A stretch of DNA of 64,000 nucleotides, from positions 1 to 64,000 of the forward strand of contig JAVBRM010000005.1 in assembly GCA_031548025.1 (NCBI GenBank), read 5' to 3'. Positions 54,244 through 62,312 of the stretch are shown piece after piece. The notes beneath the pieces are model-generated. The model was not told the origin of the DNA, did not search any database, and saw only the letters and a program-made list of their open reading frames with translations. Each line of letters begins with the position of its first letter. Position 1 is the first letter of the stretch. The stretch comes from UBA5239 sp031548025 (GTDB taxonomy: Bacteria; Verrucomicrobiota; Lentisphaeria; Victivallales; Victivallaceae). The position numbers and the translations under genes were made by a program.

Positions 54244-55143
54244 ATGAGCACTCTCAAAATCGGTATGATCGGATTGGACACTTCACATTGCGGGGCTTTC
54301 GTCAAGCTGTTGAATGACAGTACCAACGAGCATCATGTTCCCGGCGGTCGGGTGGTTAAGGCGTTTCCCGGCGGCAGCAAAACTTTCAGCAACAGCTACA
54401 ACCGGGTGGAACAATATACCACTGATATGCGCGCGGCCGGTTTGGAAATAGTCGATTCGATTGAAGCGATGTCCGATATGGATGCTTTTTTCCTGGAAAG
54501 CGTTGACGGAGCTCAGCATCTGGAGCAGTTCACCATTCTGGCGCAGTACGGCAAGCCGGTTTTTATTGACAAACCGCTGGCCTGCGATTATGCTGAAGCC
54601 AAAAAAATCGCCGCTATCGCCGCCGACAAGAAAATCCCGGTCGTAAGTGCTTCCGCCATTCGTTTTGCCAATGGTATCGATGGGCTGAAGGCTGATGATG
54701 AAGTGGTCGGTTCCTGCGATGCATTCGGCCCGATGGCTCTGCTTGCAGACTATCGCGATTATTTCTGGTACGGAATTCATTCCGCCGATGTGCTCTATTC
54801 TTTCATGGGCAAAGGCTGTAAATCCGTCCAGACTGTCAGCACCGAAAAATTCGACGTCATTGTCGGCACATGGGCGGATGGCCGCCTCGGCATCCTGCGC
54901 GGCAATCGTTTCGGCGGCAACAACTTCGGCTGCATCATCACTACCGACAAAGGCAACAAGACGGCGTTGGCCCAGAGTGATGTCCCGTATTATGCCAAAA
55001 TGATGAAAAAGCTTATTCCGTTCTTCCAGGGCGGTCCGGCCCCGATCGATTTCTCCGAATCAGTGGAAGTGATCGCATATCTGGAAGCGGCCAGCCGCAG
55101 CCGGACTCAAAAAGGCGCCGTCATCGAACTCGCGTCATTGTAA
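54244..55143 (+). CDS. Gfo/Idh/MocA-family oxidoreductase
   Basis: 299 aa. The N-terminal nucleotide fold KIGMIGLDTSHC departs from the usual GxGxxG: the second and third Gly are changed to DTS. DAFFLESVDGAQHLEQ and KPVFIDKPLACDYAEAKKIA follow the EKP-type motif of the family (DKP here), which carries the catalytic Lys. Relatives oxidise or reduce sugars and inositols with NAD(P). GAGGATTTAAG upstream is a weak ribosome-binding site. Monocistronic: it has operator candidates and a terminator of its own. Confidence 0.8.
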   Translation: MSTLKIGMIGLDTSHCGAFVKLLNDSTNEHHVPGGRVVKAFPGGSKTFSNSYNRVEQYTTDMRAAGLEIVDSIEAMSDMDAFFLESVDGAQHLEQFTILAQYGKPVFIDKPLACDYAEAKKIAAIAADKKIPVVSASAIRFANGIDGLKADDEVVGSCDAFGPMALLADYRDYFWYGIHSADVLYSFMGKGCKSVQTVSTEKFDVIVGTWADGRLGILRGNRFGGNNFGCIITTDKGNKTALAQSDVPYYAKMMKKLIPFFQGGPAPIDFSESVEVIAYLEAASRSRTQKGAVIELASL

Positions 55144-55166
55144 GTAAATATAGATACTTGCTCTTG

Positions 55167-55205
55167 TCGACCGGATCACTCGTGAAGTGAATCCGGTCGA
55201 TTTTT
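55167..55205 (+). terminator. Intrinsic terminator of the oxidoreductase gene
   Basis: Stem TCGACCGGAT (55167-55176) with ATCCGGTCGA (55191-55200), extended by CACT/AGTG with one bulge, followed by TTTTT. Confidence 0.8.
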
Positions 55206-55245
55206 CATCATACCAAATAGGAATGGAATGGCCGCAATTCCGTAA

Positions 55246-55314
55246 TATACTCAATTAGGGTGAAAATTTGAAATCCTCCTCGCCAATTTCAAATTTTCAC
55301 CCTAATTGAGTATA
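55246..55314. repeat. 29-bp perfect inverted repeat between convergent genes
   Basis: Arms 55246-55274 and 55286-55314 are exact complements (inner part TGAAAATTTGAAAT), with an 11-nt loop CCTCCTCGCCA. It lies after the terminator of the oxidoreductase and before the end of the minus operon. The arm sequence resembles the TTGAAAA heptamers of elements A and C, so it may be related. Confidence 0.75.
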
Positions 55315-55331
55315 AATCAAAATAACCAGAA

Positions 55332-55754
55332 CTATAATCGCCAGTCCCACGACTCGTCGTTGGCCCATGCCTGAAAACAAGTAATTGCCGCAACCGCTCC
55401 GATGACGATCGGCATCGTCAGTAAAAATACTTTTGGAGAAAAACTGGAAGACGGTCTGCTCTGCGCCAACGCATCCTGAGACTGGCGGAGTTTGATATAC
55501 TTTGCAATGAGTTCACCGACGATCCAGTCCGGCTTCTGGGCAATTAGTCCCAGCGCATAAGAGTCATTTTCGAATTCCATCGACAACGGCATGAGGACAA
55601 ATTCGCAGTAATCATCCAGATCGCAGTAAAAAAACTGCGGCGCGACCTCACCGAGAGTTTGGCCGGGAGTGATTTCCTCCTGGATAGAGCCATTGATGCA
55701 AGCAAGCATCGCCCGTACCTTGTCGCATCCGGCGAGAAATTCAAGATCGGTCAT
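55332..55754 (-). CDS. Membrane-anchored protein of the zinc-ribbon operon (gene 5), unknown
   Basis: 140 aa. ATG 55754 has GGAG at eight bases. A soluble, acidic domain (residues 1-~100; YCDLDDYCEFVLMPLSMEFE) is followed by a C-terminal hydrophobic segment (~108-126; VFLLTMPIVIGAVAAITCF). Cysteines are scattered without a zinc-ribbon pattern. It is the last gene of the operon, 81 bases after gene 4. No homology recognised. Confidence 0.6.
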   Translation of the reverse strand: MTDLEFLAGCDKVRAMLACINGSIQEEITPGQTLGEVAPQFFYCDLDDYCEFVLMPLSMEFENDSYALGLIAQKPDWIVGELIAKYIKLRQSQDALAQSRPSSSFSPKVFLLTMPIVIGAVAAITCFQAWANDESWDWRL

Positions 55755-55835
55755 GGCTTCGTCTCCGGTTCCAGATTGCAAATGGCGGTGGTGCGTTGCG
55801 CGAAGTCTTCTTGATTAAGAGAGCCCGGATAAAAT

Positions 55836-56252
55836 TCAAGTTGCGACTGCCAGCTGCCGGGCGCGATGTTCCGCCTGTTTGAACGATGAAAACTCCAAGC
55901 GCCAATATGACAGGAACCTGAAATCTTCCAATAAAACGCAATTTTCGTTCGGAGTCAGCAATATCGCCCGGAAGTCGGAAACAGACTTGACCCATGACAT
56001 AGAGGAACATTCACCGCAAGCGATGGTATGCCTTTCCGAATTACAAATGACCAGCAGGCGAATCAGGGAAACTAGCGCGATAAGGGCAATATAGCCGCCA
56101 ATAACCGCCAATGGAACATAAACCCAGACCGGAAAACCATCCGGCAGCTCAAAAACAGCGAAATTAAGAAAAATTATTCCCCCGCCAATAAAGCCAATGA
56201 TCCGTTGCAGAATCGTTTTCCCACTGCCGGACATAAAAATAAATTTCTTCAT
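55836..56252 (-). CDS. Small membrane protein of the zinc-ribbon operon (gene 4), unknown
   Basis: 138 aa. ATG 56252 with GGAGG; it overlaps the stop of gene 3 (ATGA). Two membrane helices (~15-35, 42-66), then a soluble tail holding CGECSSMSWVKSVSDFRAILL and ENCVLLEDFRFL, which could be a small PH-like or beta domain on the cytoplasmic face. No family recognised. Confidence 0.6.
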   Translation of the reverse strand: MKKFIFMSGSGKTILQRIIGFIGGGIIFLNFAVFELPDGFPVWVYVPLAVIGGYIALIALVSLIRLLVICNSERHTIACGECSSMSWVKSVSDFRAILLTPNENCVLLEDFRFLSYWRLEFSSFKQAEHRARQLAVAT

Positions 56253-57397
56253 GGCTTTGCCTCCGCTCCCATGCCGGGCCACAATAACGGTTGAAGCGTT
56301 TTGTAGAGGGCGCGGCTTTGAAAGTAATCGTTGTCTTTCGTAAAACGGATAAATACCGCATCTTGGTGATGTCCGGTTCCATTGCCAAGAGAGAATTGGT
56401 GGCTACGTCCGTCACGCCAAACCAGTTTGACCTGCCACCAGGGGGCATAGTCACTGTCTGAGCTCCTTTTCTTCTTCTGAAAAAGATAACTTTCCGCCAG
56501 CCCTTTTTGAAATTTGGCGATGATTTTCGGTTGGGACAGGACGATTTCGCGGGCGCTTTCCTTTTGTGTCAGAACGATCTCCCGTATTTCGGAAGGCGGA
56601 GCATGCCGGATGGTATAAAGTTTCCAGTTTGTCTTGATTTGCCCGAGGGAGGCCAAAATTCCGATCAGGGAAAAGATTCCAATTACAATCAAAAACAGTC
56701 GTTTGGTTCCTGTGGTCATCTTTGCGCCTCCGGCTAATCTAAAGATATGTCGCTTGTCCACCGCAAACAGTCCACCCATGCACAATACAAACAATGTCCA
56801 GAAAAACGGAAAAACCGCATATCGCGCGCCGATCAGCAAAAGACCGGTTACACCAGTATAAAGCATGGCCGCAAACGCAAAGTAGTAACGAATACGCATT
56901 TCGCGGATGATTCCTGTGAAAACAAAACATAATATCGTTCCAAACGCCATGAAAAAAATCGCTTCCCCGCATAAGTTCCCCGACAAAAAGAGAGGAATAT
57001 TGACCATCAAGACCAAAATCAGTAGTATCAGCGCATATAAAACCAGCAAAATCGAAATCGGCATTTTTTTCGTTTTTTCTTCCGTTTCAGTATCCGCCTG
57101 AGCCTTTTGGGTCGGAAATTTTTCCAGAAAATCGCGTAATCTCGCCCCCAGAAAAAGAAGCAAAGGCAAAGAACAGATAAATGAAAACGGCAATATTTCG
57201 TTTGGAACCGGCACTCCGCAAAGCCGGAGGATAAAGAGCGACGGCAACAGAAATACAGTCCAGCGGACAATCTTGACGGCTCGCCGCCAGTTCGCGGGGA
57301 CATCATCCTGATCCGCCAAACAGAAAGCAAAAAGCACAAGCGGCAAACCGAGGCATCCGCATCCTGAATTTTTATTCCGTTTCTTTTTTCGCGTCAT
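56249..57397 (-). CDS. Polytopic membrane protein of the zinc-ribbon operon (gene 3), unknown
   Basis: 382 aa from ATG 57397 (GGA upstream; overlaps the stop of gene 2, ATGA). A basic N terminus MTRKKKRNK, then about eight hydrophobic segments to ~residue 275, and a soluble C-terminal domain (~280-382; EIREIVLTQKESAREIVLSQ, PWWQVKLVWRDGRSHQFSLG). No zinc ribbon except a CGCLG pair near residue 12. Possibly the core membrane component of the system. Confidence 0.65.
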   Translation of the reverse strand: MTRKKKRNKNSGCGCLGLPLVLFAFCLADQDDVPANWRRAVKIVRWTVFLLPSLFILRLCGVPVPNEILPFSFICSLPLLLFLGARLRDFLEKFPTQKAQADTETEEKTKKMPISILLVLYALILLILVLMVNIPLFLSGNLCGEAIFFMAFGTILCFVFTGIIREMRIRYYFAFAAMLYTGVTGLLLIGARYAVFPFFWTLFVLCMGGLFAVDKRHIFRLAGGAKMTTGTKRLFLIVIGIFSLIGILASLGQIKTNWKLYTIRHAPPSEIREIVLTQKESAREIVLSQPKIIAKFQKGLAESYLFQKKKRSSDSDYAPWWQVKLVWRDGRSHQFSLGNGTGHHQDAVFIRFTKDNDYFQSRALYKTLQPLLWPGMGAEAKP

Positions 57398-58746
57398 TCC
57401 CACGTTCCTTTTCCGCCGTCCGGAGGGCATTTCCTGAACAACGTCCGGCACAGCATGATGATGAGTTTTATCGGGATGCAAGCTATCCCGAGTAAGCCGA
57501 TGCCAAACAATGTGAAAAATATATCTTTATCTCCTCCTCCAACGACGCCCAAGATTCCTATTGCAAACAGCGCAATCGAAAATAATGTCATTTTGCTCAA
57601 AGCGATCCATGACGACTCAGGAGGTGTTTTCTTTCGGGGCGTATGCCGGACTTTCCAGCGTTCAAGCAGTTCGGCGCACTTTTCATCATCCGGAAAACGG
57701 TCAGGCAGAAGCTCGCCTGGCTGTAACTTAATGAAACCTTCACCGATAAGCTGTACCGTTTCAATGCTTGTTCTTTTTTGCTTTTTCCCTAAAACAACGA
57801 TGACGATTCCGCCGATCCAGAAAGCCAATGCCATTATATACATTACCTCCAAATCTTCCGGAATGCCGAGTTTTCCCCAATAGGGAGAACTGAACCATAG
57901 CAGCGCAATCCAGAGAAAACCGCACACGAACATGCAGTATCCGGTGATGATCGTATTCGCGCCGTCTTTCGTCCGTGCGGCGAGTTTCCGGTTCCGTTCC
58001 TCTTCCGTAACCGTCGGCACCGCCTCCGGGATGAAGTCCGCCACGATTTGTGCGCCGCAATATCCGCATCCGCCGGTTTCACGGGCGATCCGGCGGTAAT
58101 TGTAGCGATTCAAATCGTTTCCACATTCCGGACATGGAAGCGGAAGGGGTTCGCGCGGAGAAAAGGCTAACCTCAGCCACAGCGAACAGCATATTATCTC
58201 AAAAAAAGCCAGAGCGGCGGCAATAATAAGCCATGCCGCAGTCAGCGTTTCCATTGTGGCGATGGAACAGAAAAGCAATACTAGCGCGCCCAGCATAAGG
58301 CACAGGAAGAGGGGGAAATTAAAGAAAAAATACTTCCGTCCGCCGCATAACTGCGATAATGTCAACTGCAAATTCCGTGGCTTCGGCGTCGTGAACATTT
58401 CCGCGCGGCAGTATCCGCAATGTCCGTCCGCAAGAAAGTCATGCGTTTCGATAAGCGACTGCTTGCCGTTATGCCAGTTGAAGCGCCCATCTTGCAGCGC
58501 ACCACAACGGTGGCAAAACACGCTGCATTTTCGTGGCCAGGGGTTTAGAAGGAAAATCATGGCGATAAGCGGGAGCGCGCACAAGCCTATATTCCCATAA
58601 CAGAACGCAATCAGCCAAAGGAACAAGCACGCGATCAGGGAAATACCCGTGATTCTAAGCGCGCGGACATCTTTCCGGTTCCGCATGGCGAGCTGCTCGG
58701 CAAACTCTGCACGGTCAAGCTTTTTCGGAGTATTTATTTCCGTCAT
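57394..58746 (-). CDS. Zinc-ribbon membrane protein of the operon (gene 2)
   Basis: 450 aa from ATG 58746, overlapping the stop of gene 1 (ATGA). Alternating membrane helices and zinc ribbons: helices ~33-66; ribbon 1 Cys78/81 (CHRC) and Cys110/113 (CGYC); helices ~142-163 and ~170-195; ribbon 2 Cys205/208 (CPEC) and Cys227/230 (CGYC); further helices ~265-290, ~295-320 and ~385-435. Between the last groups is a soluble stretch with LQPGELLPDRFPDDEKCAELLERW. Same architecture as gene 1, so the two are probably old paralogues. Function unknown. Confidence 0.7.
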   Translation of the reverse strand: MTEINTPKKLDRAEFAEQLAMRNRKDVRALRITGISLIACLFLWLIAFCYGNIGLCALPLIAMIFLLNPWPRKCSVFCHRCGALQDGRFNWHNGKQSLIETHDFLADGHCGYCRAEMFTTPKPRNLQLTLSQLCGGRKYFFFNFPLFLCLMLGALVLLFCSIATMETLTAAWLIIAAALAFFEIICCSLWLRLAFSPREPLPLPCPECGNDLNRYNYRRIARETGGCGYCGAQIVADFIPEAVPTVTEEERNRKLAARTKDGANTIITGYCMFVCGFLWIALLWFSSPYWGKLGIPEDLEVMYIMALAFWIGGIVIVVLGKKQKRTSIETVQLIGEGFIKLQPGELLPDRFPDDEKCAELLERWKVRHTPRKKTPPESSWIALSKMTLFSIALFAIGILGVVGGGDKDIFFTLFGIGLLGIACIPIKLIIMLCRTLFRKCPPDGGKGTWE

Positions 58747-59597
58747 GTAGCACCCCCTTTTTCGCCGTTCCGGACGAGCTTGCGGCGGCAATTAGGACAA
58801 CGGCCATAAATGGATTTGGCATCACCCAGTGTAAGATTCAGTGCGTCCCGTGCACAATATGGACATCTCCGAAGTGTTTTCAGCTTGTCCCAAGTCGGCA
58901 AATCCGCAAGCGGTTCCGGTTCGGCAGGGGGCCAATCTGGATCAATCTGCGAACCGCAGACAGAACAATTTCCGGTATAATGTCTATGAATGAATACATC
59001 CAGCTCGCCACAAATTGGACATCTCTTACTTTTGAACCTGAGTCCGGGACTTCTTTTTTTACAAAATCGCAACACAATGGGACCCAATGCCAGCAAAACG
59101 CCTCCAACAATCAATATCCATTGGAAATATTGTATCATGTTCGGCGCGCGCCCGGTCCAATCTGCCCATTTCAGGAGGAGTAACAGGAGCAAGAAGCTCA
59201 ACAGAAAGCTATACAGCATCATTTGCTCAACGGAACGCAATTCCGGCAAAGTTATTCGAGAAAAGAATTGTTCCGAAAACAATTTGTGATGACAGCGCGG
59301 ACATGAATGAAGCGCAATCGCAAGAGAGCTGTCTTTCAAGCGTTTTCCGCAAACCGAACACCGTATCGGGAATATCCATTCACCAAAGATCTTTGCCAAT
59401 CCCCAGCTAAAACAAGGAGCAAAGAATAAGAACGCAAAGTCATCTGAATAACGTACCAATTGCAGAAAGAAAAATACTCCGATTATAATATATGTGAATC
59501 CGAACCCGGAACATATCCAAGCGGCCGTTTTCGCCCGCTTAATTTCCCGATCCCGGACGAAACGGACAAATTGTTCCTGAGTTGGCAGTTCAGTCAT
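58743..59597 (-). CDS. Zinc-ribbon membrane protein of the operon (gene 1)
   Basis: 284 aa from ATG 59597, with AAGGAGG six bases before it; an in-frame TTG at 59657 lacks one. Helices ~25-48 and ~55-77; ribbon 1 Cys80/83 and Cys99/102; helices ~125-143 and ~158-176; ribbon 2 Cys193/196 and Cys211/214; ribbon 3 Cys245/248 and Cys267/270, near the C terminus. Three complete CxxC...CxxC knuckles in one membrane protein of this size is unusual. No homology recognised. Confidence 0.7.
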   Translation of the reverse strand: MTELPTQEQFVRFVRDREIKRAKTAAWICSGFGFTYIIIGVFFFLQLVRYSDDFAFLFFAPCFSWGLAKIFGEWIFPIRCSVCGKRLKDSSLAIALHSCPRCHHKLFSEQFFSRITLPELRSVEQMMLYSFLLSFLLLLLLLKWADWTGRAPNMIQYFQWILIVGGVLLALGPIVLRFCKKRSPGLRFKSKRCPICGELDVFIHRHYTGNCSVCGSQIDPDWPPAEPEPLADLPTWDKLKTLRRCPYCARDALNLTLGDAKSIYGRCPNCRRKLVRNGEKGGAT

Positions 59598-59785
59598 GAT
59601 TGCCTCCTTGCTCGGCGAAATTTCGGGAAGAGTGGGAGGTGAAAGGATTTTGGTCAAAAGAAGAGGAGCGGCTGCGGTGTTTGTCAGCCTTGCGGGAGGC
59701 TTTACTGTTGTTTTGAATCCGCTTCAAAGATTCACTCCTTCGATGGATCGGCAGTCAGCTTAACGCCAAGAACCTTAACGATAAC

Positions 59786-59814
59786 AGTATACCGCGATAA
59801 AATTTAAAAATCAA
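59786..59814 (-). promoter_or_regulatory. Promoter of the zinc-ribbon operon
   Basis: On the minus strand TTGATT (59814-59809) and TATACT (59791-59786) with a 17-bp spacer. The transcript would start near 59780 and carry a leader of about 180 nt before ATG 59597. The rest of 59598-59906 shows no gene. Confidence 0.55.
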
Positions 59815-59906
59815 ACAATGGGGAAGAAAAATCGGGAAAGTTTTCCATGAGGAGGCCGGCTGTTTTTTCGCGGGTTGAATGACATCCTTTTTTCGGAGAA
59901 GTATTC

Positions 59907-60125
59907 ATGGTTTATCTGTGTTGGTTGATAGGTAGATACCACGATCGGTTTTCGGGTGTTATTTCTATACCTGAAAGATTATTTTATAATCTTGCCGTGT
60001 TTATTGAAACCATATTCAATCCGCAGGACGGTGTTCACCTCAGCCTGAAAGGCCATGAGTTTATTGCCCTGCTTGCCCTGGAATACTTGGGGCAGGATCA
60101 AATTAAAACCAGAACGGCGGCGTAG
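59907..60125 (+). pseudogene. C-terminal remnant of a GDSL/SGNH hydrolase
   Basis: A 72-codon frame whose second half, NPQDGVHLSLKGHEFIALLALEYL, is the closing block of SGNH hydrolases, where the Asp and His (DGVH) complete the catalytic triad. The Ser block (GDSL) is absent, so this is the 3' remnant of a deleted gene. The C terminus overlaps the end of rsmB on the other strand by 28 bases. It is unlikely to be functional. Confidence 0.6.
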
Positions 60126-61336
60126 GCTCCGTCATGATCTTTCCCCGGCAATAACTGTTGCTCACGTAACAACTTAAAGTCGGGGTTATTTTTTATGAAT
60201 TCGCTGACCAGCCGGTTGTTCTCGTCCGGCTCGATACTGCAAGTGCTGTAGACGATCCTGCCGCCGGGTTTGAGAAATTTACGACCTGCGGTCAGCATTT
60301 CAAGTTGAAGCTTGGTCAGCTCTTTGACTTTAGCAGCGGAGAAACTCCAGAGCACGTCGGGACGGCGATGGTAGACGCCGGTGTTGCTGCAGGGAGCATC
60401 CAGCAGAATCATGTCAAAACTATGCTCGGGGCAAGGGAGTTCGAATACCGATGCCGTTATTACCGGATAGGCGTGGCCGCGCAAAGAGAGATTCTGAGCG
60501 GTTATTTTCTGTCGGGTAGCGGAACGGTCAGCCACCGTCAAGCTGCCGACGCCTTTGAGCTGTTCCGCCAGCATCAAGGTTTTGCCGCCGGGAGCGGCGC
60601 AAAGATCGGCGGCGTTTTCGCCGGGTTGCAGCGCCGCCAGCACCGGAGCCAGGGAGGTGGCGGGGTCTTGAATATAAATCCGCCCTGCGGAAAGACTCGG
60701 GCTCTGAAACAACAATGACGGATTCTCGCTGCGGTAGAAATGGAAACCGGGCGACTCAATCGGCACGGCTGCCAGTTTTTGCAATTCATCCGGGCTCAAT
60801 TCGTCACCGCAAGCCCGGAAATTGACCGCGGCCGGGCTGGCCAGCAAATCAATCAGTTGCGGCAGGTGATCCGGGTATATTTTCTGCCAATGGCGGTAAA
60901 CAACGAGTGGAAGATTGCTTTTCTCCTCTCCGGTCAAGTTTTTATTGAACTGCTCCATATCGCAGCGGATAATATTGCGCAGGATGGCGTTGGCAAAGCC
61001 TCCGGCGGGTTTTCCGTGCAGTTTTTTGACGAAATCCACCGCAATATTGACCGCGCTGGCCTGGTGAAGGGTATCCTGGTGGATCAACTGAGTAGCGGCA
61101 ATCGCCAGAATTCGCCTCAACGGCGGCTTGCATTTGGTATGGATAAAAGACGCCAACAGCTTGTCAATGATTCCCTTGTGGCGGAAATATTCAAAGAGCA
61201 AACTGGAAATCGAACGTCTCAGGTCCGGGGTAGGAAGATGATAGCTCAGATAATCATCCAGGTTGTACTTGCCGTCTTCCCAATGTTGCAGTCCGAGCAC
61301 GGCGCCAGCCAGGATTTTTTCTGAAGTGTCATTCAT
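60098..61336 (-). CDS. rsmB: 16S rRNA (cytosine967-C5)-methyltransferase RsmB
   Basis: 412 aa. The NusB-like N-terminal domain (~1-140; ILAIAATQLIHQDTLHQASAVNIAVDFVKK) precedes the SAM fold with DLCAAPGGKTLMLAEQL, DAPCSNTGVYHRRPDV (catalytic Cys) and YSTCSIEPDENN (second Cys). It makes m5C967 in 16S rRNA. The ATG at 61336 overlaps the hldD stop by eight bases; TTG 61342 is two codons upstream and unneeded. Confidence 0.92.
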   Translation of the reverse strand: MNDTSEKILAGAVLGLQHWEDGKYNLDDYLSYHLPTPDLRRSISSLLFEYFRHKGIIDKLLASFIHTKCKPPLRRILAIAATQLIHQDTLHQASAVNIAVDFVKKLHGKPAGGFANAILRNIIRCDMEQFNKNLTGEEKSNLPLVVYRHWQKIYPDHLPQLIDLLASPAAVNFRACGDELSPDELQKLAAVPIESPGFHFYRSENPSLLFQSPSLSAGRIYIQDPATSLAPVLAALQPGENAADLCAAPGGKTLMLAEQLKGVGSLTVADRSATRQKITAQNLSLRGHAYPVITASVFELPCPEHSFDMILLDAPCSNTGVYHRRPDVLWSFSAAKVKELTKLQLEMLTAGRKFLKPGGRIVYSTCSIEPDENNRLVSEFIKNNPDFKLLREQQLLPGKDHDGAYAAVLVLI

Positions 61337-62309
61337 CGCCAAGAAATTTATCCTTCATCCGGTAATTGCGGATATAATCGGAAACGGCGGCATGCAGAGA
61401 CATCGGCTCCTTGTCATAACCGCAGCTTTTCAACTTATCCATTGAACTTTTGGTGTAATACTGATAACGGTCGCGCAAATGTTCCGGCATTTCGGTATAT
61501 TCGATATCGACCGGAACCTCCATGGCGTCAAACACGGCTTGCCCCAGGGAATTCCAGGTTTCGGCACGGCCGCTGCCAATGTTGTAAATGCCGTTGATTT
61601 CCGTTTTGTTCATGATAAACATCATCATTTCGACCGCGTCTTTGACGTAAAGGAAATCACGCATTTGTTCGCCATCCTTATACTCGGGACGGTAGGATTT
61701 GAAGAGGCGCAATTTCTTTTCGGCGGAAATCTGTTCGAAGGCCCGGCAGACGACACTGCGCATTTCGCCCTTGTGTAATTCATTGGGGCCGTAAATATTG
61801 GAGAATTTCAGGCCGACAGTGCACCTCAGATAATCCTTTTGCTTGAGCCACAGGTCGAACATTTGCTTGGAATACCCATACATGTTGAGGGGGCGGAGCT
61901 GTTCCAGCTTGCTTTCGTCGTCTTCATATCCGAGGCTGCCGTCACCGTAAGTGGCGCAACTGGAGGCATACAGGAACCTGATTTTATTCCGAACCGCAAA
62001 TTTGCACAAAGTCTTGCTGTAGGCGAAATTGTTTTCGACCAGGTAGGTGGCGTCTCTCTCCGTCGTCGACGAACAGGCGCCCAGATGAATGATCGCTTCG
62101 ATCGTGTCAGATGACCAGTAATTGTCATCGAGTTGATCGATGAACTCTTTTTTCTCCATATAGTCATTGAATTTAAGTGCCCGCAGGTTTTTCCATTTAT
62201 CGCTGGTACCGAGATGGTCCACCACCAGGATATCAGTGATTCCCGCCTGGTTGAGACGCCAGATGAATGCACTGCCGATCAGGCCGGCTCCGCCGGTAAC
62301 TATATACAT
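61329..62309 (-). CDS. hldD: ADP-L-glycero-D-manno-heptose 6-epimerase HldD
   Basis: 326 aa. Rossmann start MYIVTGGAGLIGSAFIWRLN (GxxGxxG), HLGACSSTTERDA (the HldD signature), YGYSKQMFD (Tyr and Lys of the YxxxK catalytic pair), FSNIYGPNE and MPEHLRDRYQYYTKSSMDKL. It makes ADP-heptose for the LPS inner core, in agreement with lpxD and the LPS kinase. Three bases downstream of the LptD-like gene and overlapping rsmB, so one operon. Confidence 0.93.
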   Translation of the reverse strand: MYIVTGGAGLIGSAFIWRLNQAGITDILVVDHLGTSDKWKNLRALKFNDYMEKKEFIDQLDDNYWSSDTIEAIIHLGACSSTTERDATYLVENNFAYSKTLCKFAVRNKIRFLYASSCATYGDGSLGYEDDESKLEQLRPLNMYGYSKQMFDLWLKQKDYLRCTVGLKFSNIYGPNELHKGEMRSVVCRAFEQISAEKKLRLFKSYRPEYKDGEQMRDFLYVKDAVEMMMFIMNKTEINGIYNIGSGRAETWNSLGQAVFDAMEVPVDIEYTEMPEHLRDRYQYYTKSSMDKLKSCGYDKEPMSLHAAVSDYIRNYRMKDKFLGDE

Positions 62310-62312
62310 ACG

